A DNA stretch of 64,000 nt from Micropterix aruncella (taxonomy: Eukaryota > Arthropoda > Insecta > Lepidoptera > Micropterigidae): assembly GCA_944548615.1 (NCBI GenBank), contig OX155963.1:16954075-17018074 (forward strand), given 5' to 3'. The translations under genes were made by a program, and so were the position numbers. Positions 23,866 through 34,689 of the stretch are shown piece by piece. A model generated the notes under the pieces. That model was not told the origin of the DNA and did no database searches. It saw only the letters and a list, made by a program, of their open reading frames with translations. Positions within the stretch are counted from its first letter, which is position 1. Each line of letters opens with the position of its first letter.

Positions 23866-24811
23866 AGAGAAAGCATTCCATTCGTTTACTGCTCTACTGC
23901 TGAGGAAATGTTTCTTAGGAATTGAATGGAATGATTCACGCTGGAGTTTCAGATGATGTCAACGAATGGGGGATGATTCTTGAAAAAATATTGAAAAAAA
24001 TAGACCGCAGACAAATTTGTTTTACGTTTTACGATAAACAAATTTAGCATGCAAATTTTTTTAAGAATAGGCCCTCAGATGTGTAAGTGTGCGTTAATGG
24101 TCATCGTGTAGGCAGTTTGCAACACGGGAAGAAGATCGAACACACCTACACGAAACAGAGATATTGCATTTTAACCATTCTGGGTCCAACCTATCGAAAC
24201 CATTCCCATGTCTCCCTAATCGTATTGTCTCTATCACGTGTCATTTCTAATTTAGGCATAGCCTAATTTAAAGTAAAGCAACTTTCAGCCGAAAATCCAC
24301 TGACGACGAAAAGGAAAGGTCGCGCGGACATAATTCCATCAGTTAATCATTTTATTTAGTAATTTGATTTCGTTCGCTTCGCCGCCTCGCTCAATCCCAG
24401 AGATTAATATTCTTAACGAGGCGTACCCCCACCCACACGGACGACACCCAAGGTTGGGGTGCACAAGTGGACCGCTTAGTCTCAAGCTTGGATTTTTGCT
24501 GTACAATTTTCCGCTTTATTCTTAGAGACGATGTCTTAATAGGCTGTCGAAAGGTGTTGACAAACCCACGGTACAGCTCGCTACATTTCTAGTCAGTAAA
24601 ATTATTGTTTCAATATTTATTAAGTTACTAAAACAGAGATTCATTTTAATATGCGTCTGAAGTAACGGTAAAATAGTCTATGTTAATAAAAAGTCATTGC
24701 CTGGCAAACTGAATCACTCATTTTTTTAAATCAAATAAGCCGGTTGGTAGTAATCCCTACTCATGGTAATATCAAATTGATTTTACGTGATTTACATAAA
24801 ACGATATACTA
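23866..24811. other. No gene seen
   Basis: Spacer of about 0.9 kb. A GC-richer patch at 24.36-24.49 kb (CTTCGCCGCCTCGCTC) has no recognisable frame. Confidence 0.45.
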
Positions 24812-24984
24812 TTTTTTACACGACTGACGTTTCTTTATATTTCCGTTTCTTTATTCCACCATAACTTCTAAACGCTTGAACTGATTTAGAAGTGTGTGGT
24901 ATTGTTAGAATCGTTATGTTATCCTGAGTGTCACACGGTACCTTAACTGCCTAAGTATCAAGTAGTTGTCTAAATATATTTATA
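24812..24984 (+). repeat. Repeat W copy 1, truncated
   Basis: Starts TTTTTTACACGACTG and includes TTCCGTTTCTTTATTCCACC, CGCTTGAACTGATTTAG and ATTGTTAGAATCGTTATG. Three other copies lie at 32.9, 43.6 and 57.5 kb. It is cut by the LINE tail that begins at about 24.99 kb. Confidence 0.75.
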
Positions 24985-25089
24985 ATATAATAATAATAAT
25001 AATAAAAACCTTTATTCACTGACCGTATTGTAGAATTTTGCCTTATGTGATACTTATAAAACATTAGTATTTTAAATCTAATTTTGAAA

Positions 25090-25450
25090 TAAGATATCAT
25101 GTTCTTCACAGCTAGTTTCTTGATTAGGTTGTCCTTCGACATAGGCCTCCCCCATTTATTTAGCACGGCAATTCTGTCTGATATTACTTGGAAACTTTTA
25201 ATTTTATCTTTCAGATACTTTTTTATTAAGCATCCCATTCCATATATACCTTGTTTTTCGCCTTAGAAGTAAAAAACGTGTTCGTTATATTCTCTTATCT
25301 CTTCTATTTTTTTTATTTCGCAAAACCGATGATATCCCATATTATAAGTCTTATGGCTTCTTTAAGTTCTTGTAATCTGTTATATGTCATTAGTGTTCTA
25401 ACGTTTAACGTTGCAAGGTACATTTTATTTTTCCTTTTTTTGGCAACCAG
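25090..25450 (-). pseudogene. LINE endonuclease N-terminal fragment
   Basis: Just downstream of ORF1 the minus strand gives MYLATLNVRTLMTYNRLQEL then KEAIRLIIWDIIGFAK, the opening strand-helix of an AP-endonuclease-like domain. Next comes YGMGCLIKKYLKDKIKSFQV and ISDRIAVLNKW, the next endonuclease block. Stops separate the two. The catalytic histidine and aspartate region is missing. Confidence 0.6.
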
Positions 25451-25569
25451 GTGTATTTCTAGAGGGGTGATGGTCTAGCAACCCCAAGGAGATCAGCCGG
25501 ACTGGGGTTGTTCTGCCTCTGGTTGCTTGTATTTAGTTGCTACTTAGATTTGTTTGGAATATTCGAAAA

Positions 25570-26395
25570 AGAGCTTGCTTTAGATCTCATCAAATCGAAT
25601 GCTTTTCTTCTCTTTTTTTTATTGCTGAAGTATCGTTGGAGCTCGTGGATTTCTTAGTCTGCTTCTGATTTTCCGGTGAAGTTGATTGATCTCTTTTTCT
25701 TTTTTCTTTGTTTTGGTATCCTTCTTTCACTACCAATTGATCGTATTTTATGTATGCAATATTTCCTTTCGCACGTTCTTCTATTAGTTTCGGTTTCAAT
25801 TCTCTTCTTTTTCTAATATTTTCTTAGGAAATTCTTCGGTAACGTCTTTTAGGCCCTTCTTCCTTATTAGTATTTCGTGTCTTTTTCATCTGTTTGCAAA
25901 AGCGATAAGAACCGGTCTTATTTTATTTTCCTTGGTGGGGGCCGATACGGTGATTTTTTGATACATCGTTTGCTTCCAAGGTGATTTTCAGATCGGACTT
26001 GAAAATTCCCTGTACTCTCTGGAGCAGCTCCGATGACGATTTCTCTTTTTCTTCCAAACCAAAAAATAGAATATTTGTTTTCTTCTTTTCCTTCTCTAAA
26101 TAATAGATCTTTTTTCCAGCAATTGATTTAATTTTTTTATAATTTTGTTGTTCTCTATTAATGTTTGTAATTTTTTATTCATTTTTTCGAATGTAATATT
26201 TGTTTGTTTTTCCATTTCTATTCTTATTTGGTCGAAAAGTAATTTAAATTGTCCCTCCATTTTGGTTCTTTTTCTTTGTGCAATGGCAACTTTTGAAACG
26301 TGTTTGACGCGTGCGAATGACGGATCTTGTTGGATGTCGCTGTCGATTTCAATTATGACTCGCTGTTCGTATAGTCCCAGAATATTTGGGTACAA
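25570..26395 (-). pseudogene. LINE ORF1 with coiled coil
   Basis: The first part (26395-26096) carries a Glu/Lys-rich, probably coiled-coil segment: FDQIRIEMEKQTNITFEKMN, KKLQTLIENNK. After a frame change it reads KKKTNILFFGLEEKEKSSSE, then DLKITLEANDVSKNHRIGP, the pattern of ORF1 RNA-binding proteins (NI.FGLEE..S..EL, ..D...HRIG). A basic tail follows, rich in Lys, Ser and Thr, ending near 25.59 kb. Frame changes and a stop make it broken. Confidence 0.65.
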
Positions 26396-26400
26396 ATGAT

Positions 26401-26947
26401 GGTTTTTATGTTGTTTCTATGGTTATCTTCAATATTTTTTTATCAAGGTGTTCCGTGTCACTGGACGTTTTTTTACTACTGCAGTTGTCCCAATAACGTT
26501 GACAAACTAATGTTTCTCAATTATTTTCGACCGATGAGTTGCAGGTTAATGTTTACTTTTCGGTAACCGGTAGCCGAACTATGCGCCTTTTCCTTCAATC
26601 TAAATTCTTGAATAATTCTTTAAAATTTCATTATTTCATTATTTCATTTTGATTATTTTGATTATAGATGGCGTGATGAGGGAGTATCCCTCGTGAAGTT
26701 GATATGAAAGCTGATAGATGGCGCGATCTTGTATTCGCTCATTTTTATTTTTATTATTGTTTTTGAGAGTACGAGTTATTTAGTTCGTTTTCTACTCGGA
26801 AGATGACGATGAAATTGGCATTGTAATTGAAATTGAAATGAATATTTCAGTGATCCATTTAATAGGTAGAACCACTTCTTAAAATTTTGTGCGAAATTTA
26901 AATTCCACGGTGTATAAGTATCCATAGGATAGAGTTATCAGTCGTAT
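26401..26947. other. No gene seen
   Basis: AT-rich, with ATTTCATT and GATTATTTT short repeats at 26.63-26.66 kb and two AGATGGCG motifs nearby. Confidence 0.45.
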
Positions 26948-27312
26948 TTAGTCAACCGAAACATCGACCGGCCTTACGCCTCGGCAGACGCTAAACATAC
27001 TGTCAAGCAGGCTGATTTCTTTAGTATAAAATCTCCTTTTGTCGGCCCAGGAGAGGTCGAACTGGACCGCGATCGTCAAGAGCCGATGCGGCGGACAGCC
27101 AAGTAGACAAGAAAAAAAACATATGTACGCTCGCGAACATTTTTCTCTGGTCAGGGCATCTACTTCCTCATTTCCTTGTATTTTGTTGTATCCCGGAACA
27201 TACGCGAGGGTTACCATGTTTGTGGAAGACAGTTCAATGAGAATTCTGAAGCTATCCCAGGCTAGTTTGAATCTAACTCTTCACAAGTTTAATGCTGAAA
27301 GCATTAAACTCC
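26948..27312 (-). pseudogene. LINE RNase H domain remnant
   Basis: The minus strand reads AWDSFRILIELSSTNMVTLA, then YVPGYNKIQGNEEVDALTRE. This is the conserved end of the RNase H domain found in some LINE ORF2 proteins (V.W.PGH..I.GNE.AD.LA). The histidine of PGH is tyrosine here. The remainder (SWADKRRFYTKE) has drifted. There is one stop in the upstream half. Confidence 0.75.
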
Positions 27313-28181
27313 AGGAGTGCCATATAAATTAACGACTTAGAAAGCATATTTTCATATGTACGGCGCGAACTTTCTATTAGCTATCCAAATTGATACAAAA
27401 AACAGATTACCGAAAAAAAATACAGTCGGACTATGCATTCTTGATATATAAATTGATATTTGAATGACTTAAGGGATCCTAACTTTTAAACAAATTATCT
27501 GCTTTGGAAATTTCTTTCCGCAATCTGTTTTATTTATCAATTGGAAGAGCTGATTAAATTTTAGGGGCCGTCCACAAACCAAATCAGTGAGCTGCCCATA
27601 TTCACCCTAGAAAAATGCTTTTAAAAAACAAATTGCACTATGTTTTAGAACATTTAGAACAAGAAAAACAATTTTAAAATGTGCTCGTTCGTTTGCCTGT
27701 CTGGATGTTGGTCTGTTTGTGTCGACGATATCTCAAGAACACGTTGTCCAATTTCGAAAATTTCTTACGCCAATGTGTTTGATTCATCAATGAGAACAGC
27801 TGATTAGATTGGTGACCGCCCAGAAGTCAGGAAGCTTTCATACAAACGGAAAACTGTAAACAAATCACATTTTCAGTGTGGATGTGCTGATTAGAGCTGC
27901 CTTATACAACCCGATCCGAGTGCAGCGCCAGCGTTTTGAAGAGTTCTTGTACAATTCGTCTTATTACAAGTTTTAAGTCATATCTGAGAAACCCAAGTTT
28001 TACCAATACCAATTAAAGAAATATCACATCAACCTACAGAAGATATATCTAGTTAACATTTAACCATCCCATCAACACAGCCGCAAACAACATGACAAGA
28101 TACTTGTCGGGGTTATTATAAAGTTAGTTGTGAACGTCTCGTGCCAGTCCGCAAGTTGCCTTAAAACCGAACAAGAATTAA
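27313..28181. repeat. Diverged direct repeat, otherwise no gene
   Basis: Segments near 27.49-27.57 and 27.74-27.83 kb align in direct orientation (AAATTTCTT..CGC.AT.TGTTT with TTCATCAATGAGAACAGCTG). No protein recognised. Confidence 0.45.
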
Positions 28182-28622
28182 GTGGCCCGATTTCGCGGGG
28201 AAACTCACTTGTTTGTCGTCTGCTTTTCCACTGACATCGTTTCATTGTTTGATCAACAGCGGCAGGGGCGAGGAAAAAGGAATTCCGAGTGGAGGATGAA
28301 TTATCTGCTTCTTACAATAAGAAATCACGGTGTCCCGGAGGAAATTAAACATCGCACAAAGAAGTATTTGATTTTCCGAGATTTCTTTTCGGCATTGGTA
28401 ATAAGTATAGATGAAGATCGAGGAGGTTGCAAGGAGAACGATATTTTACACAATTTATGCAGGTGTTGCTGCGGAAATCGGCGAGGAGAGAAGACCGTCT
28501 CACCTCGAAGGCCAATCGAAGTCTGTGAGGAGTCAAGGCGTGCGAAAAAGAGAAGAGGTGATTCGAGCAACGACCGACGTGTGTCGAGGAGTTTAAGTAC
28601 TGACGCACATGCTCATGAATAG
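28182..28622 (+). CDS. Unidentified 146-codon open frame; possible host exon inside
   Basis: Open frame starting MARFRGETHLFVV and ending DAHAHE. Its middle, 28260-28397, looks like an exon: it begins after a T-rich tract ending GATCAACAG and stops before GTAATAAGT, and it is 138 bp with phase 0 at both ends. It encodes RQGRGKRNSEWRMNYLLLTI, RNHGVPEEIKHRTKKYL. That pattern loosely recalls the C-linker of cyclic-nucleotide-gated channels (R...L..Y....VP..L..R...Y), but the match is by eye only. No neighbouring exon was found. Confidence 0.3.
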   Translation: MARFRGETHLFVVCFSTDIVSLFDQQRQGRGKRNSEWRMNYLLLTIRNHGVPEEIKHRTKKYLIFRDFFSALVISIDEDRGGCKENDILHNLCRCCCGNRRGEKTVSPRRPIEVCEESRRAKKRRGDSSNDRRVSRSLSTDAHAHE

Positions 28623-28801
28623 CACAACAGCATGCTACTATTGAGCAATTGCCATTTAGTGGCATGTGTGTCGACGAATTGCTAGTAATGAGCATGCTCA
28701 TAAATCAACAATGCAGTTTTTTTATTATGAGCATTATAGTTGTCGTTGAGGAAGTGGGATTCCGTCTACGCTATCAGGTTGTGCGGTACCAAATGGACAA
28801 C

Positions 28802-29526
28802 TTGGGCTGACAACTACAACGGACGAACCCGTCACCTTAGGAAGTTTTAACGAAAGTGATCGTTTTATCTCCCGTGAGATGAGCGTAGATGACTTAAAGA
28901 CAATACAAATCTACCGCGTCTAGCTAATACAACATGCTCGTCAAAGGCCAACGCCTTACGGCGAGACACCAGGAGAGTAACCAGGGGGCAGTCCTGCCCC
29001 CTGACTACCAGTTTTGGAAGGATATCTCCGTCTGGAATTAACCATCAGGATACCTCCAACCTCCCGACTAGTTACGATCCGCAGCCGCTTGCGCGACCTC
29101 TACCTGTCGTATATTCAGCGATGATTCAGTTTAAATCTATTGCGGACCATTGGCATCTTTTGCCCGGCTCTGAATTCAGAATCTGGTAGCCAATTGGTCA
29201 TTTCGAGAGTGGTTGAAGATAGGTCAACATCCACCCCCGCTGCTTAAGAAACAGTACATTTCCATAGTCTCCCGACTCGTTCAGTAATTAATCAGAGTGC
29301 ACATACCTATTGGCTGTCGCCGCACATTCCGCAAACCGACCAGTTGCGCCGGGAGGCGTTCCTCTAGGGGAAACCGATCCACTAACCGCAAGGCCTGAGA
29401 CGCGGGAGTCTTTCCCGGGGTAGTCCTCTACACGAGAAGGCTACTGAATAGGAGCTGAATCTTGAGTTGGAACGACCCGTAAACACAGTGGATCTTATGT
29501 CCCAAACTGCACGACACCGTTCGCTA
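28802..29526 (-). mobile_element. Z element copy 6 (Z2-like ends)
   Basis: About 725 bp. Starts with GACAACTACAACGGACGAACCCGTCACC and has a family block with GGCAGTCCTGCCCCCTGAC and GGATATCTCCGTCTGG. It ends CCAAACTGCACGACACCGTTCGC, the Z2-type end. Longer than most copies. No clear target duplication was found at its edges. Confidence 0.75.
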
Positions 29527-29539
29527 CCTGTCACATAGA

Positions 29540-30115
29540 CCAGTGTCATTTGTTCTTATCTTGAAATGGTCCACTGTTTCATGCTCGGAACAATATGCTC
29601 GAAACATTCTGTGCCCTGATATCATTTATGTCAATATCTGCCGCAATGAGAGAATCCCTTCTGAGCCGCTCGAGCAGCGTCGATGAACAATGAAGTGGTT
29701 TTTGTCGTATGTCGTATGTTGTCGTTAGCGAAGCTGAGCGTTGCGAACACGTCTCCTAGTCTATATACGAGAAGTCACAGAGAAGTAATGCTACTCTCAA
29801 GTCTAATTCAAATGGCCGTGATGCCATGGATGATAAGTTTACTACTTGTCTTACAAGTGCATTGTCTTGTGTACATCTCTTGGCTTACAAGTACATTGTC
29901 TTGTGCAAGTACTATATCATGCGTACATCTTCAACCCACATTCCTCATACACTCTAGCGACTTTGTCAATGGCGTGCTGGAGCTCGTCCCAAACGCTGGC
30001 CACCAGTACAGTGTCATTGAAATATCTCAAATTGGTGATCTTAAAACCACTGACATTATTTATGCTCCCTTGGATTTCACTATTCCCCATCTAAAATATG
30101 TTGGACCCTAAAGAT
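29540..30115 (-). pseudogene. LINE reverse-transcriptase relic with mutated active site
   Basis: The minus strand translates to FKITNLRYFNDTVLVASVWD, then ELQHAIDKVARVYEECGLKM. This is the catalytic palm region of a LINE polymerase, where the usual YADD is YFND, so one metal-binding aspartate is lost. Further downstream the frame decays (stops). Clade not assigned. Confidence 0.6.
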
Positions 30116-30380
30116 GTGAGAACCCTGCCAGTAGTCGTCGCGACGCCCGGCGCCGCGGACGCCGTTCGCATTGATAATGCGCGCAACGGCGTCGCGGCGT
30201 CTGGCGTCTGTTCGTCGCTTCTACCATCTCTAGTTTCCTGCCGGTCGACGACTTGTCTTCGCCTCTTACACCCCCCCCCCCCCCCACCCTCCGCGCATAT
30301 CGACGAGCCTGCCTTTGACACAATAAAACCACAATTTGTCGACTGGCTTCGATGATGGTATCACGGACAGCGTGGACCAC
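30116..30380. other. GC-rich block with a 15-cytosine run
   Basis: High GC with GACGCCCGGCGCCGCGGACG type sequence and a C homopolymer near 30271-30285. Open frames exist on both strands, but I see no domain and no splice or start context that favours one. It may be an old exon or a CpG-rich TE fragment. Confidence 0.35.
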
Positions 30381-31493
30381 CTTTTAATATACATAATAAA
30401 AATATTATCAAACGCTGAACCACCTAAAATGTAATAAAAAAATATTAATATATTATTAATATATTAAATTAATAATTATCAATTAACCAAAATATGTATA
30501 GGTGAGATAAAACTTATTTTGTCTGTAAACCAAATATATTTGCGTTTCTTAAAAAAACCTCAGAAAAAAAGTATCTCATTTTCACAAAAAAATTACCTTG
30601 ATCGTTTTTTTCCTTGATCATTCATATACATACTTTAAGTGTAATAATATTTTAAATTTTAATATGAACGAGGTATCTGTAAAAAAAATAAAATCTTCAT
30701 TTTATCGAAAATATTCCCTAGAAAAGGCCTTGCCTTATTTTGAGCATTTCAGGCAACCCGAGCGATAGCTGATGGTACGTTATTTGGTGTTGTATACAAC
30801 TTAATGGTGTGTTGTGTGTTTTTTAGCCTTAGCAAATAATTAAAATTTAGCTGAAAGGATTATACTACTTTAAGTTAAGTGGTCTCTAAAGATCAATACC
30901 AAATAACACCGGTTAAATTATGTTTTAATTCTGTGGAGTCGTCGTGGTATCGTCATCGTAATCGTCATCGACAGAAACCCTGACCTGAATGTGCGAAAAG
31001 GTGCGATAATCCTGTAATATTTTTTAGGTCCCATTTTAATTTCGATATTTAGAAAGTTGCCCAAAAAATGGCCTATTCAAATTATTATTTGGTCAGTTTG
31101 TTACAAACTTTAAATAAAAGACATAATAAAAGAAATTGAGAATGAAACAACTCAACTACGTTTATATTGTGTTAAATTTTAAATACAATGAATAAAAACA
31201 GCCAAAGGGCATATTTATTTCTGAAAATTTTCTGTGATTTGTTACAGAAAGATTTCATTGTCTTTTACGGCATTAAACGGCCAACCTGATCCAAGCGATA
31301 TACCATTGTAGATTATATACTAGATTATATAGTACGGGTGTATGTAGAACCTTAATTACATACAACTTATTCCCGATAAGATAAGAATTAGTAATTTTCT
31401 GCGGTTTGACCAACATACCACCCAATTCGTTGGTCGTCACAGCAAGATCGACGACCCGTGTTGTAGTTGGTACATGCGTTGGCCAGCTGCCTG
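30381..31493. other. AT-rich; holds a reversed MITE V fragment at 30.48-30.64 kb
   Basis: Around 30540-30615 the inverse of TGAGATACTTTTTTCTGAG and a GATCGTTTTTTCC end match MITE V at 41.7 kb in opposite orientation. Nothing coding is seen in the rest. Confidence 0.45.
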
Positions 31494-32214
31494 TTTGATA
31501 TCATGGGAGCTATAATTTGATATCATTTGGGAGCTAATGTGCCCTTGCTGAGTTGGCCACTAAGACCCATTTGTTCAGGGTCGGTCACACTCACGGGTCA
31601 ACACATATCCGGCGGCCTCCACGCATGAAGCGCGAGCCCAGGTAGGACTCTGGCCTGAGGGCTAGTTTTCCTTAGGAGTTAATCTTCCGGCGCTCTTGGG
31701 CGGTCTACACACCGTGCGGCGTAAGCCAATCGATTGTGCATTCTGACTGACAGCCGGGGGAGTCTGGAAACAGCACTGTTTCGTATAGAGCGGGGGTGGT
31801 TGCTGACCTTACGGCGACTGCTCTTGAAACGACCATCGGCTACCCGATTCCGGGTGAACAGCCGGGCAAAGGATGCCGTGGTCCGCGATAGATTCAGTTG
31901 ACACCGTTTCACCGCTACGTAAGGGAGAGGGCCGCGCAAGTGACCTCGAATTCGTAACCAGTCGAGAGACCCGAGTAATCTGGTCGCAACTGGAACTAAG
32001 GGCGTGAGTGTCGGCCCGCTGGGTAACATACCTGGCTATCTCGCGGATAAGGCGTTGGCCTCTTACGGGCACATGGCGGAGCTTGACGGTGGACTGTTTT
32101 CGTAAGTCTTCTCAGTCTTCACTTCACGGGAGATACAAGATTAAATTGCGTTAAAACTTCCTGAGGTGACGGGTTCGCCCGTTGTAGTTGACAGCTCTAA
32201 TTGTTTGATATCAT
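31494..32214 (+). mobile_element. Z element copy 7 with a tripled target motif
   Basis: Element 31527-32203 (677 bp). TTTGATATCAT occurs at 31494-31504, 31516-31526 and 32204-32214. The first two are separated by only GGGAGCTATAA, which equals the start of a Z element. So a Z stub seems to sit between two target copies, followed by a full Z. The terminal hairpin GACGGGTTCGCCCGTTG is intact. Confidence 0.85.
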
Positions 32215-32346
32215 GATCTGGTCGGTTGCAGAGTTTGTTTCTTCCGCTCTTCGGGAATTTGTGGAGCACTGGGTGTCCCTTTAGAAATTCCTGAAGCACA
32301 AGTTACTCCCCCCGGGAGTGTGAGCAGGGGCCGCTTTCTGCCCAGT
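32215..32346. other. Spacer
   Basis: Short spacer before the inverted repeat; nothing recognised. Confidence 0.4.
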
Positions 32347-32487
32347 CGCCTGTGATTGTGTACCGTATTTCGAACGCCCCTCGTGGGCGTCTTTCTATAT
32401 TACATGACCCCGTAATCTTTCTATATTACCGTAATATAGAAAGACGCCCACGAGGGACGTTCGAAATACGGTACACAATCACAGGCG
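32347..32487. repeat. 57 bp inverted repeat, 27 nt loop
   Basis: Arms 32347-32403 and 32431-32487 differ at one position (CGCCTGTGATTGTGTACC start). The loop repeats a piece of the arm (TAATCTTTCTATATTAC), so a secondary duplication occurred. It resembles a snap-back insertion border, as at 14.05 kb. Confidence 0.93.
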
Positions 32488-32897
32488 AGGTCCAGACCTC
32501 GCCCCATCCCCTTCGCAGTTGTGCCTGCGGGGGTTGATTGAAAGTTCATCTCGCCCTCCTCCTGGACCTCTCGCTCGACCTTTCGACACAATATTATTAT
32601 TATTATCACTTAATTTGTATTGACTTTTTACCATCAAATAGTTTGCAAGTTGATTGGGGAGGGAGGCAGAAGCCAGATCCCTCATGGTCTCTTCTGTTCA
32701 TTCCACACAAGTTTGTCGTTGCATGAAAACTACGGGTAGATAAAACGACTACCGTCGTTATCACTTAACTACACGCGCTTGCTTAACTTAACTCACTTAA
32801 CTACACGCGATCTAAATGACCTTGGAACGCCTCCATCTATACTATCATTGAAGTGTCCTTGACACGTACCACCAAGACCTTATAGTATAATCATTTG
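32488..32897. other. No gene seen
   Basis: Includes a GAGGTCCAGACCTC palindrome and a short TTATTATTATTATC run; perhaps a LINE 3' region, not provable. Confidence 0.4.
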
Positions 32898-33293
32898 TTT
32901 TTACACGACTGCCCGACAAAAAAGGAGTGTAATGCGTTCCAGATTCATCTATGCATGTTTTCCGTATCTTTATTCCACCATAACTTATAAAGGCTTGAAC
33001 CGAATTGAAGTATGTGGTATTGTTAGAATCGCTATGTCATCCCGAGTGTCATAGGGTACCATAACTGTCCAAATATCAAGTAACTAGTTGTCTAAATGTC
33101 CATATTCCAATAAATAATAACATAAATATATTGTGTCTAGTGTCTAATTGAGTTCATTCCGGAAATATACATGTATCTATATGGATAAATATATAAACCA
33201 CAATACTTCATAAAAAAAACGTAATAAAAATAATTATAAATACAAGCGTTCACTTTTTGTAGCGGCATTCATGTTTTTTATTCATTTTTATAT
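32898..33293 (+). repeat. Repeat W copy 2, left part (split by mariner)
   Basis: Begins TTTTTACACGACTGCCCGAC and follows the family order (TTCCGTATCTTTATTCCACC, GGCTTGAACCGAATTGAAG, ATAAATATATTGTGTCTAG). It is interrupted at about 33293 by a mariner. ATATTTACTTGTTAGTGTC after the mariner (34124-34170) looks like its continuation. Confidence 0.7.
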
Positions 33294-34123
33294 ACGAGGG
33301 TCATCTAGAAAGTAAGGTTACAAGGGCTCCTGAGGCCGATGGTTTTTTTATTTCGAAGTTGGTGAACCTGGCGTGTAGTGGATGTTCTAACGGTTAGTTT
33401 GTTAGGTCCCGCGTATTTGTCGGCCATTTCGTTCTATCACAGTAAATTATTTCTATGTAGAGGTAGTCGCGCGCTTCTGCCACCTCCCGTCCGTGCGACA
33501 TTCGCGCGGTCATCCATTTTTTTGATTTTGCAGAACTATACCGCCGCGAATATCCATCGGATGACAGTGAATGAGACGTGCGTGTGTGACTACACGCCAC
33601 AATCTAAAAGACAATCACTTCAGTGACGTCATTCATCTTCCCCAGCCACCAAAACTTTCAAGACGACCCATTCAGATGGTTACTATAATGCCCTAAAAAG
33701 AACAATTCAGAGCCGCAGAATGGGAATGCTGACCTATGGAGTCATCCTTTTGCATGACAACGCCAGACCCCACACCGCGCGAGTTTTAAAGGAGCTGCTG
33801 ACATCGTTTGGATAGGTCACCCATTCCCCCTATTCATCCAAGTGTTCGCCTTCGGACCTTTTCACTAAACTATTGGAGTTTTTGGGTCGGGAATATTTTT
33901 ACAACTATCAGGAGGACGAGGAAGCTGTGAAGAAGTGGCGGAAAGAGCTGGCGGAGGAGGTCAACAGCACTGTCATACAAAAGCTGATGCCCCAACAACA
34001 AAAAATTTCAATCGCTACGGTGATTATATTAAAAAATAGTTTAATATATTTGTGAATTTCAATAAAATTAAAGCATTTTCCGATTCTACATAAATGTTGT
34101 AACCTTAATTTATGGATGGTCCT
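33294..34123 (+). mobile_element. mariner element, degenerate
   Basis: Bounded by TA on both sides, with inverted ends CGAGGGTCATCTAGAAAGTA and the inverse of TTAATTTATGGATGGTCC. Contains remains of a DD34D transposase in the same orientation. Inserted in repeat W copy 2. Confidence 0.8.
33558..34055 (+). pseudogene. mariner transposase remnant
   Basis: Reads MTVNETCVCDYTPQSKRQSL, a stop, RHSSSPATKTFKTTHSDG, then a join to a later part: GVILLHDNARPHTARVLKEL (second catalytic aspartate in HDNARPH). It continues with SPYSSKCSPSDLFTKL, GREYFYNYQEDEEAVKKW and a terminal TGA. The D.TW core has C for W. Roughly 40 residues between the first and second catalytic aspartates are missing, and the N-terminal DNA-binding half is lost. 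Inactive. Confidence 0.85.
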
Positions 34124-34374
34124 AATATTTACTTGTTAGTGTCTTATTTTTACACAATACATCACGCGTGTACTTGTGTTAGAATATTAAGCGATTGTAG
34201 TTAAGCGTTAAAACTGCCGGGGTTGGTGGGCACCTTCTGTCTTGGGCCATTAAACTGGTAATCTTTACTAAAAAAAGAAGGAACGCGAAGATTATGGGTA
34301 GACTGAGACTCCAGAAGACTGAATGAGAGTAAGAAACATATTTGCATAATTGCGAACTCCCAGATGATTATGGT

Positions 34375-34540
34375 TAACTTAAGGGCAGGCAACGAGTACT
34401 ATCTCAGCTCTGTAGACCTGACCAAAACGTACTGTCAGATTCCGGCAGTGTTTGCAGCAGCGAATGTCATTCGTCTCCAAACGCGTAGTCTTCGGGGTTT
34501 GCAACACCTCTGCCGATCTTTGTAACAAAAACTGTATATT
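34375..34540 (+). pseudogene. Ty3/gypsy-type reverse-transcriptase scrap
   Basis: NEYYLSSVDLTKTYCQIP matches the FS.LDL..GYHQIP motif (first catalytic aspartate). After a frame change, KRVVFGVCNTSADLCNK matches the FGL.NAPATFQ block. It is a short, frameshifted piece of LTR-retrotransposon pol. Whether it belongs to the LTR unit just to the right is not shown. Confidence 0.5.
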
Positions 34541-34689
34541 TTGTTGTTTTGTTTTCGCGCCTTTGTGCAGACTATGTTCGCTGCACCTGTTTTTCCATGT
34601 TTTCCCCGTGTTTAGTTATGTTTCCTGTTGGTTTTCGCCTTTTTCATGAATTTCTCCCACATTATGACAATTAAAAGAACTATGTTTAC

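Larger units (their letters stand above)
24985..26400 (-). mobile_element. LINE with ORF1 and partial endonuclease
   Basis: Minus-strand element reading from about 26.4 kb to a (TTA)n tail at 24985-25005. It holds a two-part ORF1, the start of an ORF2 endonuclease and a short further endonuclease segment, but no reverse transcriptase. The polymerase region appears deleted, so it is an internally deleted, nonautonomous copy. Clade may be RTE-like by the endonuclease. Confidence 0.65.

Noticed and set aside
30098..30355. Proline-rich protein frame
   Set aside because: Its proline run is a 15-C homopolymer, and alternative frames on the other strand are equally long.
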